Assembly (NCBI GenBank): GCA_017545185.1
Contig: JAFWQJ010000035.1
Coordinates: 1 to 46,105 of the forward strand
DNA length: 46,105 nucleotides
From: Oscillospiraceae bacterium
GTDB lineage: Bacteria > Bacillota > Clostridia > Oscillospirales > Ruminococcaceae
Direction of reading: 5' to 3'
Shown here piece by piece: positions 27,260 through 34,284 of the stretch. The notes beneath the pieces are model-generated. The model was not told where the DNA came from, did not search any database, and was given only the letters and a program-made list of their open reading frames with translations. Made by a program: the position numbers and the translations under genes. Every line of letters begins with the position of its first letter. Position 1 is the first letter of the stretch.

Positions 27260-28236
27260 TCTGGGCAGGATTTTTGCAGCGTGCGATCATGCAGGGCATT
27301 CCGCTTCTGTACGGCTCGACCGGTGAGATCATCACCGAAAAATCGGGCAACCTGAACCTCGGCATACCGGGCATCATGTATGTCGGCGGCATCAGCGGCG
27401 TCATCGGCGCGTTCCTCTACGAGCAGAATGCCGCAACACTGAATCCCGTGCTTGCGGTGCTGATCCCGCTGCTTTGTTCGGTCGCGGGTTCTCTTGTCAT
27501 GGGGCTGATCTACAGCTTTCTGACGGTCTCGCTGCGGGCAAATCAGAACGTGACGGGTCTTGCGCTGACGACCTTCGGTGTCGGCTTCGGCAATTTCTTC
27601 GGCGGCTCGCTCTCAAAGCTGGCAGGCAGCGACGTTGCGTCGATCTCCCTGACTGCAACAAGCAATTATTTCCGCACAAAGCTGCCGTTTGCGGATTCCT
27701 GCGGCTGGTTCGGGCAGGTGTTCCTGTCGCACAGCTTTCTTGCTTACACCGCGGTCATCATCGCGGCTGTGACGGCACTGATCCTCTCGCATACCCGCGT
27801 CGGCCTGCATCTGCGTGCAGTCGGTGAGAACCCCGCGACTGCGGATGCAGCGGGCATCAATGTCGGCCGGTACAAGTATATCGCGACCTGCATCGGCAGC
27901 GTGATCGCCGGCCTCGGCGGGTTGTACTACGTCATGGACTATGCAAACGGTGTCTGGTCGAACGACGGCTTCGGCGACCGCGGCTGGCTCGCGATCGCGC
28001 TTGTCATTTTCGCCGTCTGGCGGCCGAATATCAGCATTTTCGGCTCGATCCTGTTCGGCGGACTGTATATCGTCCACAACTATATCCCGGGTCTGGATGT
28101 CAGCGGACAGGAGCTGTTCAAGATGCTGCCCTATGCCGTGACGATCCTGTTCCTTGTGGTCATCAGTATGCGCCGCAAGCGCGAGGCACAGCCGCCTGCG
28201 CATCTCGGTCTGCCGTATTTCCGTGAGGAACGGTAA
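27256..28236 (+). CDS. Nucleoside ABC transporter permease 2 (YufQ/NupC type)
   Basis: 326-residue permease, partner of the preceding gene, translationally coupled by ATGA overlap with AAAGGAGG upstream. Landmarks are GSTGEIITEKSGNLNLGIPGIMYVGG at the N-terminus, LRANQNVTGLALTTFGVGFGNF, LRAVGENPATADAAGINV, GLGGLYYVMDYANGVWSNDGFGDRGWLAIALVIFAVW and a basic cytoplasmic tail. It completes the purine nucleoside importer next to xpt. Confidence 0.92.
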   Translation: MIWAGFLQRAIMQGIPLLYGSTGEIITEKSGNLNLGIPGIMYVGGISGVIGAFLYEQNAATLNPVLAVLIPLLCSVAGSLVMGLIYSFLTVSLRANQNVTGLALTTFGVGFGNFFGGSLSKLAGSDVASISLTATSNYFRTKLPFADSCGWFGQVFLSHSFLAYTAVIIAAVTALILSHTRVGLHLRAVGENPATADAAGINVGRYKYIATCIGSVIAGLGGLYYVMDYANGVWSNDGFGDRGWLAIALVIFAVWRPNISIFGSILFGGLYIVHNYIPGLDVSGQELFKMLPYAVTILFLVVISMRRKREAQPPAHLGLPYFREER

Positions 28237-28292
28237 CAAGCGGGGCGCTTCTATGGAATGTCTTTCGCCGGAATCAGAAGGGAGCATAAGCA

Positions 28293-28871
28293 ATGGACAG
28301 ATCAGAATTTCTGCGTCTGCTTGAGGAATATACGCAAAATGAAAAAATGTCTGACTTAACAGTTACAGGCGAAATCATCAGCGATATGGATTTTTCATCC
28401 TATTACCTCGGCTCAACATGGTTTATGGATAATCAATTTGATTCCTGCACATTCCACACGACCAGACTTACAGATACCAATTTTTGCGGCAGCGTCTTTC
28501 GCAGCTGCACCTTCAGCGAAAACTATATTCTGAAAGCCGATTGGAATGATATAAAAATGATGCATTGCGCTATCGTTTCCCTTGAGGCCGTGAGAGTATG
28601 TTTCTTTCGTATCATAATGGAAGACTGTGAAGTAAAAAACTCAGAGTTTGCAAGATGTTCTTTTGAGCCTATACATAAAGAAGGGCAGGAAGACGGTCAC
28701 TTTTCAAAAACAGTTTTCAGGAACTGTACATTTGAAGTTTGTAACTTTGAGGACTGCGTTTTTGATTCCGTCGAGTTTATCGGGTGTACGTTTACGAATA
28801 CTGATATTGATACAGCAAATCCCGGTGTTCATTTTACGGACTGCAAATTCAAACCGAATCAATCAAATTGA
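28293..28871 (+). CDS. Pentapeptide-repeat-like protein
   Basis: 192 residues with many units of the A(D/N)LXX-like kind in a Cys/Phe-rich form: FDSCTF, LTDTNFCGSVFRSCTF, NSEFARCSF, KTVFRNCTFEVCNFEDCVFDSVEFIGCTFTNTDI, HFTDCKF. Such repeats fold as a right-handed quadrilateral beta-helix; the outward face and function vary. There is no signal peptide, so it is probably cytoplasmic. The gene is visibly AT-richer than its neighbours and its codon third positions differ, which suggests recent acquisition. AGAAGGGAG precedes the ATG, 56 bp after the permease. The 28872-29026 gap holds only a weak GGCGA/TCGCC hairpin (28910-28925). Confidence 0.85.
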   Translation: MDRSEFLRLLEEYTQNEKMSDLTVTGEIISDMDFSSYYLGSTWFMDNQFDSCTFHTTRLTDTNFCGSVFRSCTFSENYILKADWNDIKMMHCAIVSLEAVRVCFFRIIMEDCEVKNSEFARCSFEPIHKEGQEDGHFSKTVFRNCTFEVCNFEDCVFDSVEFIGCTFTNTDIDTANPGVHFTDCKFKPNQSN

Positions 28872-29026
28872 AGTGATATCTTGCATTCCAAACATATAAA
28901 GAGGATTTTGGCGATCGCATTCGCCTTATCCTGCTTTCCAAAAGGCATTCATCCGTTGAACGGGCAGGCTGCTCGGGAAGCGGGTTTGCCAACCGTTAAT
29001 GAAAATATAACAGAGGTGTTGCGGAT

Positions 29027-29365
29027 ATGAGAAAACTGTTCTGGGCACTGACTGCGGCATTCGGCGGATATGTGCTCTCCGGACTGGTGATGCGGATTCT
29101 GCGTGAACGCTTTTCTGTCGGGATCGCCGACCGCACTGCATTGATCGTATCTGTTGTGACGGTTGCCGTGCTCGTGCTGATTGCACTGATCGCTGCGGGC
29201 GGACGCAATCTCAACCGGGAACGTCTGCACGGCTATGCAAAGCAGGCCTGCGCGCCGGAATCCGATGCAAAACGTCTGAAAAAGCAGCTTGCCGCTGAGA
29301 TCGTATGGATCATCGTATTGAATCTGCTGTTTGCGGCAGTTCTCTGGTATCTCAGAAAGCAATAA
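29027..29365 (+). CDS. Small membrane protein, three TM helices
   Basis: 112 residues. Helices lie at about 5-23 (FWALTAAFGGYVLSGLVM), 38-58 (ALIVSVVTVAVLVLIALIAAG) and 92-109 (IVWIIVLNLLFAAVLWYL). A basic amphipathic stretch 60-88 lies between helices 2 and 3. AGAGGTG lies upstream of the ATG. Not recognised; composition is like the core genome rather than the preceding gene. Confidence 0.75.
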   Translation: MRKLFWALTAAFGGYVLSGLVMRILRERFSVGIADRTALIVSVVTVAVLVLIALIAAGGRNLNRERLHGYAKQACAPESDAKRLKKQLAAEIVWIIVLNLLFAAVLWYLRKQ

Positions 29366-29402
29366 AAAACGCCGCCCTGTTCCGTTTCCGGAGCAGGGCG
29401 GC
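29364..29402. terminator. Intrinsic terminator, strong on the minus strand
   Basis: A 14-bp stem (GCCGCCCTGTTCCG / CGGAGCAGGGCGGC, one wobble) with a TTTC loop. On the minus strand it is followed by GTTTTTT, ending the aquaporin transcript. It can also serve the converging membrane-protein gene. Confidence 0.88.
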
Positions 29403-29418
29403 TGCTGTATTTCTGTGC

Positions 29419-30123
29419 TTATTTCTTTGCGGCATCCGGGGATTCCAGATACTTGTAGCAGACGGCTGCAAGTGCCGCACCGACGAACGGGCCGACGATG
29501 AATACCCAGAGGTCTGAGATCGGGGCGGTATTGCCGCTGAACAGTGCGACCAGTGCCGGACCGAAGCTTCTTGCCGGGTTGACCGAGGTGCCGGTCAGGC
29601 CGATGCCGAGGATGTGCACGAGCACCAGCGTGAAGCCGATGACGATGCCGCCGAAGGAGCCGTGATTCGCCTTTTTCGAGGTCACGCCGAGGATCGTCAG
29701 GACGAAGATGAAGGTCAGCAGGATCTCAACAAGCAGACCCGCCGCGGCGTTGCCGTTCACGCCCGCCAGACCGTTCGAGCCGTAGCCGCCGGTCATGTCC
29801 CTGACGCCGCCGAGATTCCAGATCAGCGCGAGAACGCCGGAGCCGGCAAATGCGCCGAGGCACTGTGAGACCACATAGCCGATGAAATCAGAGCTGCTCA
29901 TGCCGCCGGACATCAGTACGCCGAGCGAAACAGCCGGATTGATATGACATCCGGAAATGTTGCCGACGCAGTACGCCATGCCGACGATCGTCAGACCGAA
30001 TGCGAGTGCGGTGAGGATGTAGCCGCAGCCGTATACTGCGTCACATCCGACCAGCATGGCGGTGCCGCATCCGATCAGGACAAGGGTGAAGGTACCGATG
30101 AATTCTGCGATGTACTTTTTCAT
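29419..30123 (-). CDS. aqpZ: Aquaporin (AqpZ-type water channel)
   Basis: 234-residue major intrinsic protein with six helices and two NPA half-helices: SGCHINPAVSLG and GTSVNPARSFGPAL. The helix 5 histidine (LVLVHILGIGLTGT) and the arginine after the second NPA are the narrow selectivity filter of water-specific AqpZ rather than the Gly/Asp-containing filter of GlpF. The N-terminus MKKYIAEFIGTFTLVLIGCGTA is typical. AAGGAAG precedes the ATG. Monocistronic, with a structured leader of about 95 nt. Confidence 0.94.
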   Translation of the reverse strand: MKKYIAEFIGTFTLVLIGCGTAMLVGCDAVYGCGYILTALAFGLTIVGMAYCVGNISGCHINPAVSLGVLMSGGMSSSDFIGYVVSQCLGAFAGSGVLALIWNLGGVRDMTGGYGSNGLAGVNGNAAAGLLVEILLTFIFVLTILGVTSKKANHGSFGGIVIGFTLVLVHILGIGLTGTSVNPARSFGPALVALFSGNTAPISDLWVFIVGPFVGAALAAVCYKYLESPDAAKK

Positions 30124-30190
30124 GACAGTCTTCCTTTCTTTTCAGGCTGATTTCTTTCGCTCCGCGCCGCCTGATAAAAGCCGGAGTGCA

Positions 30191-30208
30191 GCGGCATCAG
30201 ACTGCCGC
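30191..30208. promoter_or_regulatory. Hairpin in the aquaporin mRNA leader
   Basis: GCGGCA-TCAGAC-TGCCGC, a perfect 6-bp stem near the 5' end of the predicted transcript. A second pairing (TCAGGC / GCCTGA, about 30142-30172) lies closer to the SD. It could affect mRNA stability or translation. Confidence 0.4.
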
Positions 30209-30223
30209 TTTCCTGTACTTTAT

Positions 30224-30252
30224 ATTATAGCACAGAATATATTGCGATGCAA
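30224..30252 (-). promoter_or_regulatory. Promoter of the aquaporin gene
   Basis: On the minus strand, TTGCAT (30252-30247), 17 bp, TATAAT (30229-30224). Confidence 0.8.
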
Positions 30253-30271
30253 GCCTTTTTCTAATAAGAAT

Positions 30272-30306
30272 AAAACCGCCGCAGTCCGTAAACGAAAATG
30301 CAGCGG
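30272..30306 (-). terminator. Terminator of the GH25 gene
   Basis: On the minus strand, CCGCTGCA, a 15-nt loop, TGCGGCGG (8 bp with one T-G wobble), then TTTTATT. It begins directly at the stop codon and lies upstream of the aquaporin promoter. Confidence 0.75.
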
Positions 30307-31734
30307 TTATTCGGTCGGTTCCGGTAATGTGTCCGTCTCCTGCGGCGCGGAGCCGGTATACCGCATCAGATCCAGCGCGAGATAACCGGATTCCAGCCTG
30401 AAAAAGGTTTTGGATACGATGCGGAACAGCGGTGTGCGTTCAAGGCCGCATTTGCAGCCGATTTTGGTCGCAGTCCGCATGGCGCCGGGCAGCCCCCATC
30501 GGCGGTAGAACCAGGCCGTGATCCGCAGCGGCAGTGAGCCGGCAGGCTTCCGGATCGCCGAGGTTGCTTCACGCCGGTGCCCCTGTTCGGCAAAGTGGAA
30601 TTCCGGCATGGAATGACTGCTGACTGTATCAGCGGAATGGGGATCGGTCTGCGGCGGAATCTCGTCCGGGCCGACCGAGAACGGCGCCTTGACGACCTCA
30701 ATCTCAACACCGGCGGAATCAACAGCCTTGATGCAGAGGTCGTATTCGCCCTCTGTCAGCGTGGAGAAGATCAGCTTTTTCGTGAAGAAGCCGGTCAGCT
30801 TGTATTCCTTTGCGTGCGGATAGACGGTCACGGACTGGATCGCCTCGTTTGCGCCCTTCCGCGTGATCGTTCCCGTGATCGTGCGGAGCACATTGTCCGA
30901 GCTGACGGTGCCTGCAAGCGTAAAATTGGAGCCTGCTTTCAGTGTGCCGCCGGGCAGCACGGAATTTGCAATGACAGCCTGATGATTGAAGAACTGATAT
31001 GTATAGCAGATATTGCGGTCAACGGTCGTGCGGATGCCGGGGCATCTGCCGCAGCCGGAATACTGCCAGATCGTCGCCTCGCCGGATAGGTCGTAGCCGA
31101 CCGGACTGACAAGGCCGTTTGTCGTGTTGAAGTAATTTGCTTCCCAGATCGGATATTTTGCATCCAGAAGCGTCTGCCGGTCGATGCATTCGCTGTAAAA
31201 TGCGCTGCTGGAATAAACGCCTGCCGTATGGCCGGCATCCTCGATCTTTTCCAGTCCTGCGAGCAGCGCCGGCATAAAGACCTCCGACGGCAGATGTTCC
31301 TGCCGGATCGGGGATTCGAGATCGAGAAAGACCGGAAACTCAAAGGACTTGTCCTTCAGGAAACCGAGCATATAGCCGACGTCCTCGAGAAATTCGTCCT
31401 CGGTTGCGGCGTCGGTGAACAGATAACAGCCGACTGCGATGCCTGCAGCTTTTGCGCCCTCGTAGTTAGCCTCAAAGGTCGAATCAAGCTCCCAGTCGTC
31501 ATAAGCGCGGATGACCTTGCAGCAGCGCAGGATCGCGAACTGGACACCGCTTTTTGCGACTTCGTTCCAGTCGATCTCCTCCTGATACTTGGAGATGTCG
31601 ATGCCGGGGATCTCGACCGCTGCCGATGCGCGGAGCCTGCTGCGGGATCCGGAGCGGTCAGCCGCAGACAGATACAGCAGGGTCAGAATCAATGCAAGCA
31701 TACATGCCGTGAACCGGCGTGATCGCGTCTTCAA
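30307..31734 (-). CDS. Secreted GH25 muramidase with Ig-like domain and basic tail
   Basis: 475 residues; the start is TTG 31734, with AAGGGAG 7 nt upstream. Residues 1-25 form an Arg-rich signal/anchor (MKTRSRRF then a Leu-rich helix). Residues 43-250 are a glycoside hydrolase 25 lysozyme: GIDISKYQ (D46), FPVFLDLES (D138, E140, the catalytic pair) and a TIWQYSG...VDRN end. GH25 enzymes cut N-acetylmuramyl bonds in peptidoglycan. Residues about 260-365 look like a beta-sandwich (GTLKAGSNFTLAGTVSSDN to a closing APFSVGP). The last 80 residues are Arg/Lys-rich with no repeat or anchor motif. The promoter is at 31774-31802. Likely role: wall remodelling or killing of neighbours. Confidence 0.9.
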   Translation of the reverse strand: MKTRSRRFTACMLALILTLLYLSAADRSGSRSRLRASAAVEIPGIDISKYQEEIDWNEVAKSGVQFAILRCCKVIRAYDDWELDSTFEANYEGAKAAGIAVGCYLFTDAATEDEFLEDVGYMLGFLKDKSFEFPVFLDLESPIRQEHLPSEVFMPALLAGLEKIEDAGHTAGVYSSSAFYSECIDRQTLLDAKYPIWEANYFNTTNGLVSPVGYDLSGEATIWQYSGCGRCPGIRTTVDRNICYTYQFFNHQAVIANSVLPGGTLKAGSNFTLAGTVSSDNVLRTITGTITRKGANEAIQSVTVYPHAKEYKLTGFFTKKLIFSTLTEGEYDLCIKAVDSAGVEIEVVKAPFSVGPDEIPPQTDPHSADTVSSHSMPEFHFAEQGHRREATSAIRKPAGSLPLRITAWFYRRWGLPGAMRTATKIGCKCGLERTPLFRIVSKTFFRLESGYLALDLMRYTGSAPQETDTLPEPTE

Positions 31735-31773
31735 CGAACCACTCCCTTCTTCCAAAAATAAACATACAAATTT

Positions 31774-31802
31774 ATTATACCACAAATTCGCCTGAAATGC
31801 AA
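31774..31802 (-). promoter_or_regulatory. Promoter of the GH25 gene
   Basis: On the minus strand, TTGCAT (31802-31797), 17 bp, TATAAT (31779-31774). Divergent from the prfA promoter. Confidence 0.8.
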
Positions 31803-31870
31803 CATTTTCTGCCGGATTTTTCATAAGCCTCTGCTGAATACTGCCGTTTTTCGGGGAATTTCAATGGTTT

Positions 31871-31887
31871 TGCCGCAAATCTGACGC
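31871..31887. repeat. Intergenic 17-bp motif, copy 2
   Basis: TGCCGCAAATCTGACGC, one mismatch from 22414-22430. It ends 6 bp before the prfA -35 box, where a bound protein could contact RNA polymerase. Confidence 0.4.
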
Positions 31888-31893
31888 GGGGGC

Positions 31894-31922
31894 TTGCTAT
31901 TTTCCGGGAAAAGCAGTATAAT
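31894..31922 (+). promoter_or_regulatory. Promoter of prfA
   Basis: TTGCTA (31894-31899), 17 bp, TATAAT (31917-31922); leader about 30 nt to ATG 31959. Confidence 0.8.
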
Positions 31923-31958
31923 AATAAAGTATGTACTGACGGAGAAAGGAAGATTTCC

Positions 31959-33047
31959 ATGCGAACGGAGGACAGGCTTCGCAGGGCGGAGCAGAAATAT
32001 GAGGAGCTGACGGAGCGTCTGCAGGACAGCAGCATCGTGGCTGATCCCGCAAAGCTCGCGGCGCTCATGAAGGAATACAAGCAGCTGACGCCGGTCGTGG
32101 AGGCGTACCGCAGCTATACCGGCTGCAAAAAATCACTGGAGGAGCTTGATCAGCTGCTGTCTGATCCGGAAACGGACGCGGAGCTCCGCGCAATGGCGCA
32201 GGAGGAGCGGCAGACCGAGACCGCCCGCCTTGCCGGACTGGAAGCGGAGATCAGCCGGCTGCTCATGCCGGAGAATGAAGCTGATACCCGCGATGTGATC
32301 GTCGAGATCCGCAGCGGTGCGGGCGGCGAGGAAGCAGCGCTCTTTGCGCATTCGCTGCACCGGATGTATTCGATGTATGCCGACCGGCAGGGCTGGAAGC
32401 AGACGGTCATGAACCTGAATGAGACAGAACTGGGCGGCACCAAGGAAGTGATATTCTCGCTTTCCGGCGACCGCGTCTATCAGAAGATGAAATTTGAGAG
32501 CGGCGTGCACCGCGTTCAGCGTGTGCCGGAGACCGAGTCGCAGGGGCGTGTGCATACCTCAACGGTCACGGTCGCAGTGCTGCAGGAGGTCGAAGATGTC
32601 GAACTGGAGCTCAATCCGAATGACCTGCGGATCGACGTATTCCGTTCCAGCGGCGCGGGCGGCCAGCATATCAACAAAACTTCGTCGGCAATCCGCGTGA
32701 CGCACATCCCGACCGGCATGGTCGTCGAGTGCCAGAACGAGCGCAGCCAGTTCCAGAATAAGGATAAGGCGCTGGCCGTTCTGCGTGCGCGGCTCTATGC
32801 GAAGGCACAGGCAGAGCAGGATGCGCAGGTCGCTGCAGCGCGCCGGACGCAGGTCGGCTCCGGTGACCGCTCCGAGAAGATCCGTACCTATAACTTCCCG
32901 CAGTCGCGGCTGACCGATCACCGCATCGGGTTTTCGCTGTATAAGCTGGAGGATGTGATGAACGGCGATCTGGACGCCGTGTTTGAGGCGCTGCTGACTG
33001 CGGAGCAGGCGGAGCGTCTGGCGGGCATGAAGGAGGCGGAGACATGA
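31959..33047 (+). CDS. prfA: Peptide chain release factor 1
   Basis: 362-residue RF1, which reads UAA and UAG in the ribosomal A site and releases the peptide. The codon-recognition tripeptide position reads PET in VPETESQGRVHTS (PxT class, hence RF1 and not RF2). The peptidyl-transferase motif is SGAGGQHINKT with GGQ. The C-terminal RTYNFPQSRLTDHRI block is typical. AAGGAAG precedes the ATG. It overlaps the Sua5 gene by ATGA. The GGQ methylase gene prmC, often between these two in Firmicutes, is absent here. Confidence 0.97.
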   Translation: MRTEDRLRRAEQKYEELTERLQDSSIVADPAKLAALMKEYKQLTPVVEAYRSYTGCKKSLEELDQLLSDPETDAELRAMAQEERQTETARLAGLEAEISRLLMPENEADTRDVIVEIRSGAGGEEAALFAHSLHRMYSMYADRQGWKQTVMNLNETELGGTKEVIFSLSGDRVYQKMKFESGVHRVQRVPETESQGRVHTSTVTVAVLQEVEDVELELNPNDLRIDVFRSSGAGGQHINKTSSAIRVTHIPTGMVVECQNERSQFQNKDKALAVLRARLYAKAQAEQDAQVAAARRTQVGSGDRSEKIRTYNFPQSRLTDHRIGFSLYKLEDVMNGDLDAVFEALLTAEQAERLAGMKEAET

Positions 33048-34084
33048 AAACAAGGCTGCTGCACGAGGACGGCATCGCGCTGGCCGCGGAGCTGATCCGG
33101 CAGGGCGAGCCGGTCGGAATGCCGACGGAAACGGTCTACGGCCTTGCCTGTGATGCAGGCAATCCTGAGGCTGTGCGAAAGGTCTTTGCGGCAAAGGGCA
33201 GACCGGCGGACAATCCGCTGATCGTGCATATCGCGGATATCACGGACTGGGCACCGCTTGTGACGGAGATCCCTCCGCTGGCACAGAAGCTCGCAGAACG
33301 CTTCTGGCCGGGGCCGCTGACGATCATTCTGCCGCGCACGGAGCGGATCCCATCCGTGACCGCGGGCGGACTGGATTCCGTCGGGGTACGGTTCCCGGCG
33401 CATCCGGTCGCACAGGCACTTATCAAGGCGTCCGGCGTGCCGATCGCGGCACCGTCCGGCAACCGTTCGGGAAGTCCGAGCCCGACGACCTCAGCGCACA
33501 TGCTTGCGGATATGGACGGGCGCATTCCGGCGATCCTCGAAGGCGGAAGCTGTCTCTGCGGCGTCGAATCGACCGTCATTGCGCTGGACGATGCGGAAAC
33601 CGTCCGTGTACTGCGGCCGGGATTTGTGACACCGGAACAGCTCGGCACAATCGCAAAGCGCGTGATCGTCGATGATGCGGTGCTTGCAAAGGTCAAAGAG
33701 GGGACTGTTGTTCGTTCGCCGGGTATGAAGTACCGGCATTATGCACCGAAGGCAAAGGTCACGCTGGTGCAGGGCAGTCAGGACGATTTCCTTCGTTATA
33801 TGGAACAGCACACGGGGACGGGCGTGCTCGCGCTGGTCTTTGATGCGGATGTTCCCGCCTGTCAGATGCACGGGATCCCGTGCAAAGCCTACGGCGACAC
33901 GGATGAAGCGAGAGCGGCTGCATTTTTCGCTGCTCTGCGCGATGCCGATGCGGCTGGTGTTTCGCATCTGTATGTCCGCGCACCGAGAACCGACGGCGTC
34001 GGGCTTGCGGTGTATAACCGGCTGATCCGTGCGGCAGGCTATGACATTGTTCATGCGGAGCAGGCTGTATCCGCGGATGCCTGA
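33044..34084 (+). CDS. ywlC: Threonylcarbamoyl-AMP synthase, Sua5 type
   Basis: 346 residues. It makes threonylcarbamoyl-AMP from Thr, bicarbonate and ATP for t6A37 of ANN-decoding tRNAs. The YrdC domain (about 10-200) shows GMPTETVYGLACDA, FAAKGRPADNPLIVHI, PGPLTIIL, SVGVRFPAHPVAQALI and APSGNRSGSPSPTTSAHM. A linker with SPGMKYRHYAPKAKV leads into the C-terminal Sua5 domain (about 230-345). Two-domain length separates it from the single-domain TsaC form. Start ATG coupled to prfA by a 4-bp overlap. It ends at a strong terminator. Confidence 0.95.
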   Translation: MKTRLLHEDGIALAAELIRQGEPVGMPTETVYGLACDAGNPEAVRKVFAAKGRPADNPLIVHIADITDWAPLVTEIPPLAQKLAERFWPGPLTIILPRTERIPSVTAGGLDSVGVRFPAHPVAQALIKASGVPIAAPSGNRSGSPSPTTSAHMLADMDGRIPAILEGGSCLCGVESTVIALDDAETVRVLRPGFVTPEQLGTIAKRVIVDDAVLAKVKEGTVVRSPGMKYRHYAPKAKVTLVQGSQDDFLRYMEQHTGTGVLALVFDADVPACQMHGIPCKAYGDTDEARAAAFFAALRDADAAGVSHLYVRAPRTDGVGLAVYNRLIRAAGYDIVHAEQAVSADA

Positions 34085-34110
34085 TTTGCATTGACAGAAA
34101 CATATTCCGG

Positions 34111-34147
34111 AACGGCATTTGCTGAAAGGTCAGCAGATGCCGTTTTT
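34111..34147 (+). terminator. Terminator of the prfA operon
   Basis: A 15-bp stem (AACGGCATTTGCTGA / TCAGCAGATGCCGTT, one wobble) with an AAGG tetraloop, then TTTTT. The stretch 34148-34284 is AT-rich and holds no clear gene. A 17-codon frame (34217-34270) ends in the SD region of the next gene but lacks a good ribosome site of its own. Confidence 0.9.
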
Positions 34148-34284
34148 GTCGTTCCGGACGGTCAGCGAAGTGCACAAACCGATTCGGCATATTTTGTAAT
34201 ATATAACAAAAAGAAGATGCAGAGGGGACATTTGGCCGATTTATTTGTTTATATTATAGGAGGTGCATGAAAGGAGTGGATGAT

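Noticed and set aside
34217-34270. 17-codon frame that could be a leader peptide of the LRR-dockerin gene
   Set aside because: No good SD, no codon pattern typical of attenuators, and the ending overlap with ATG 34267 can be chance.
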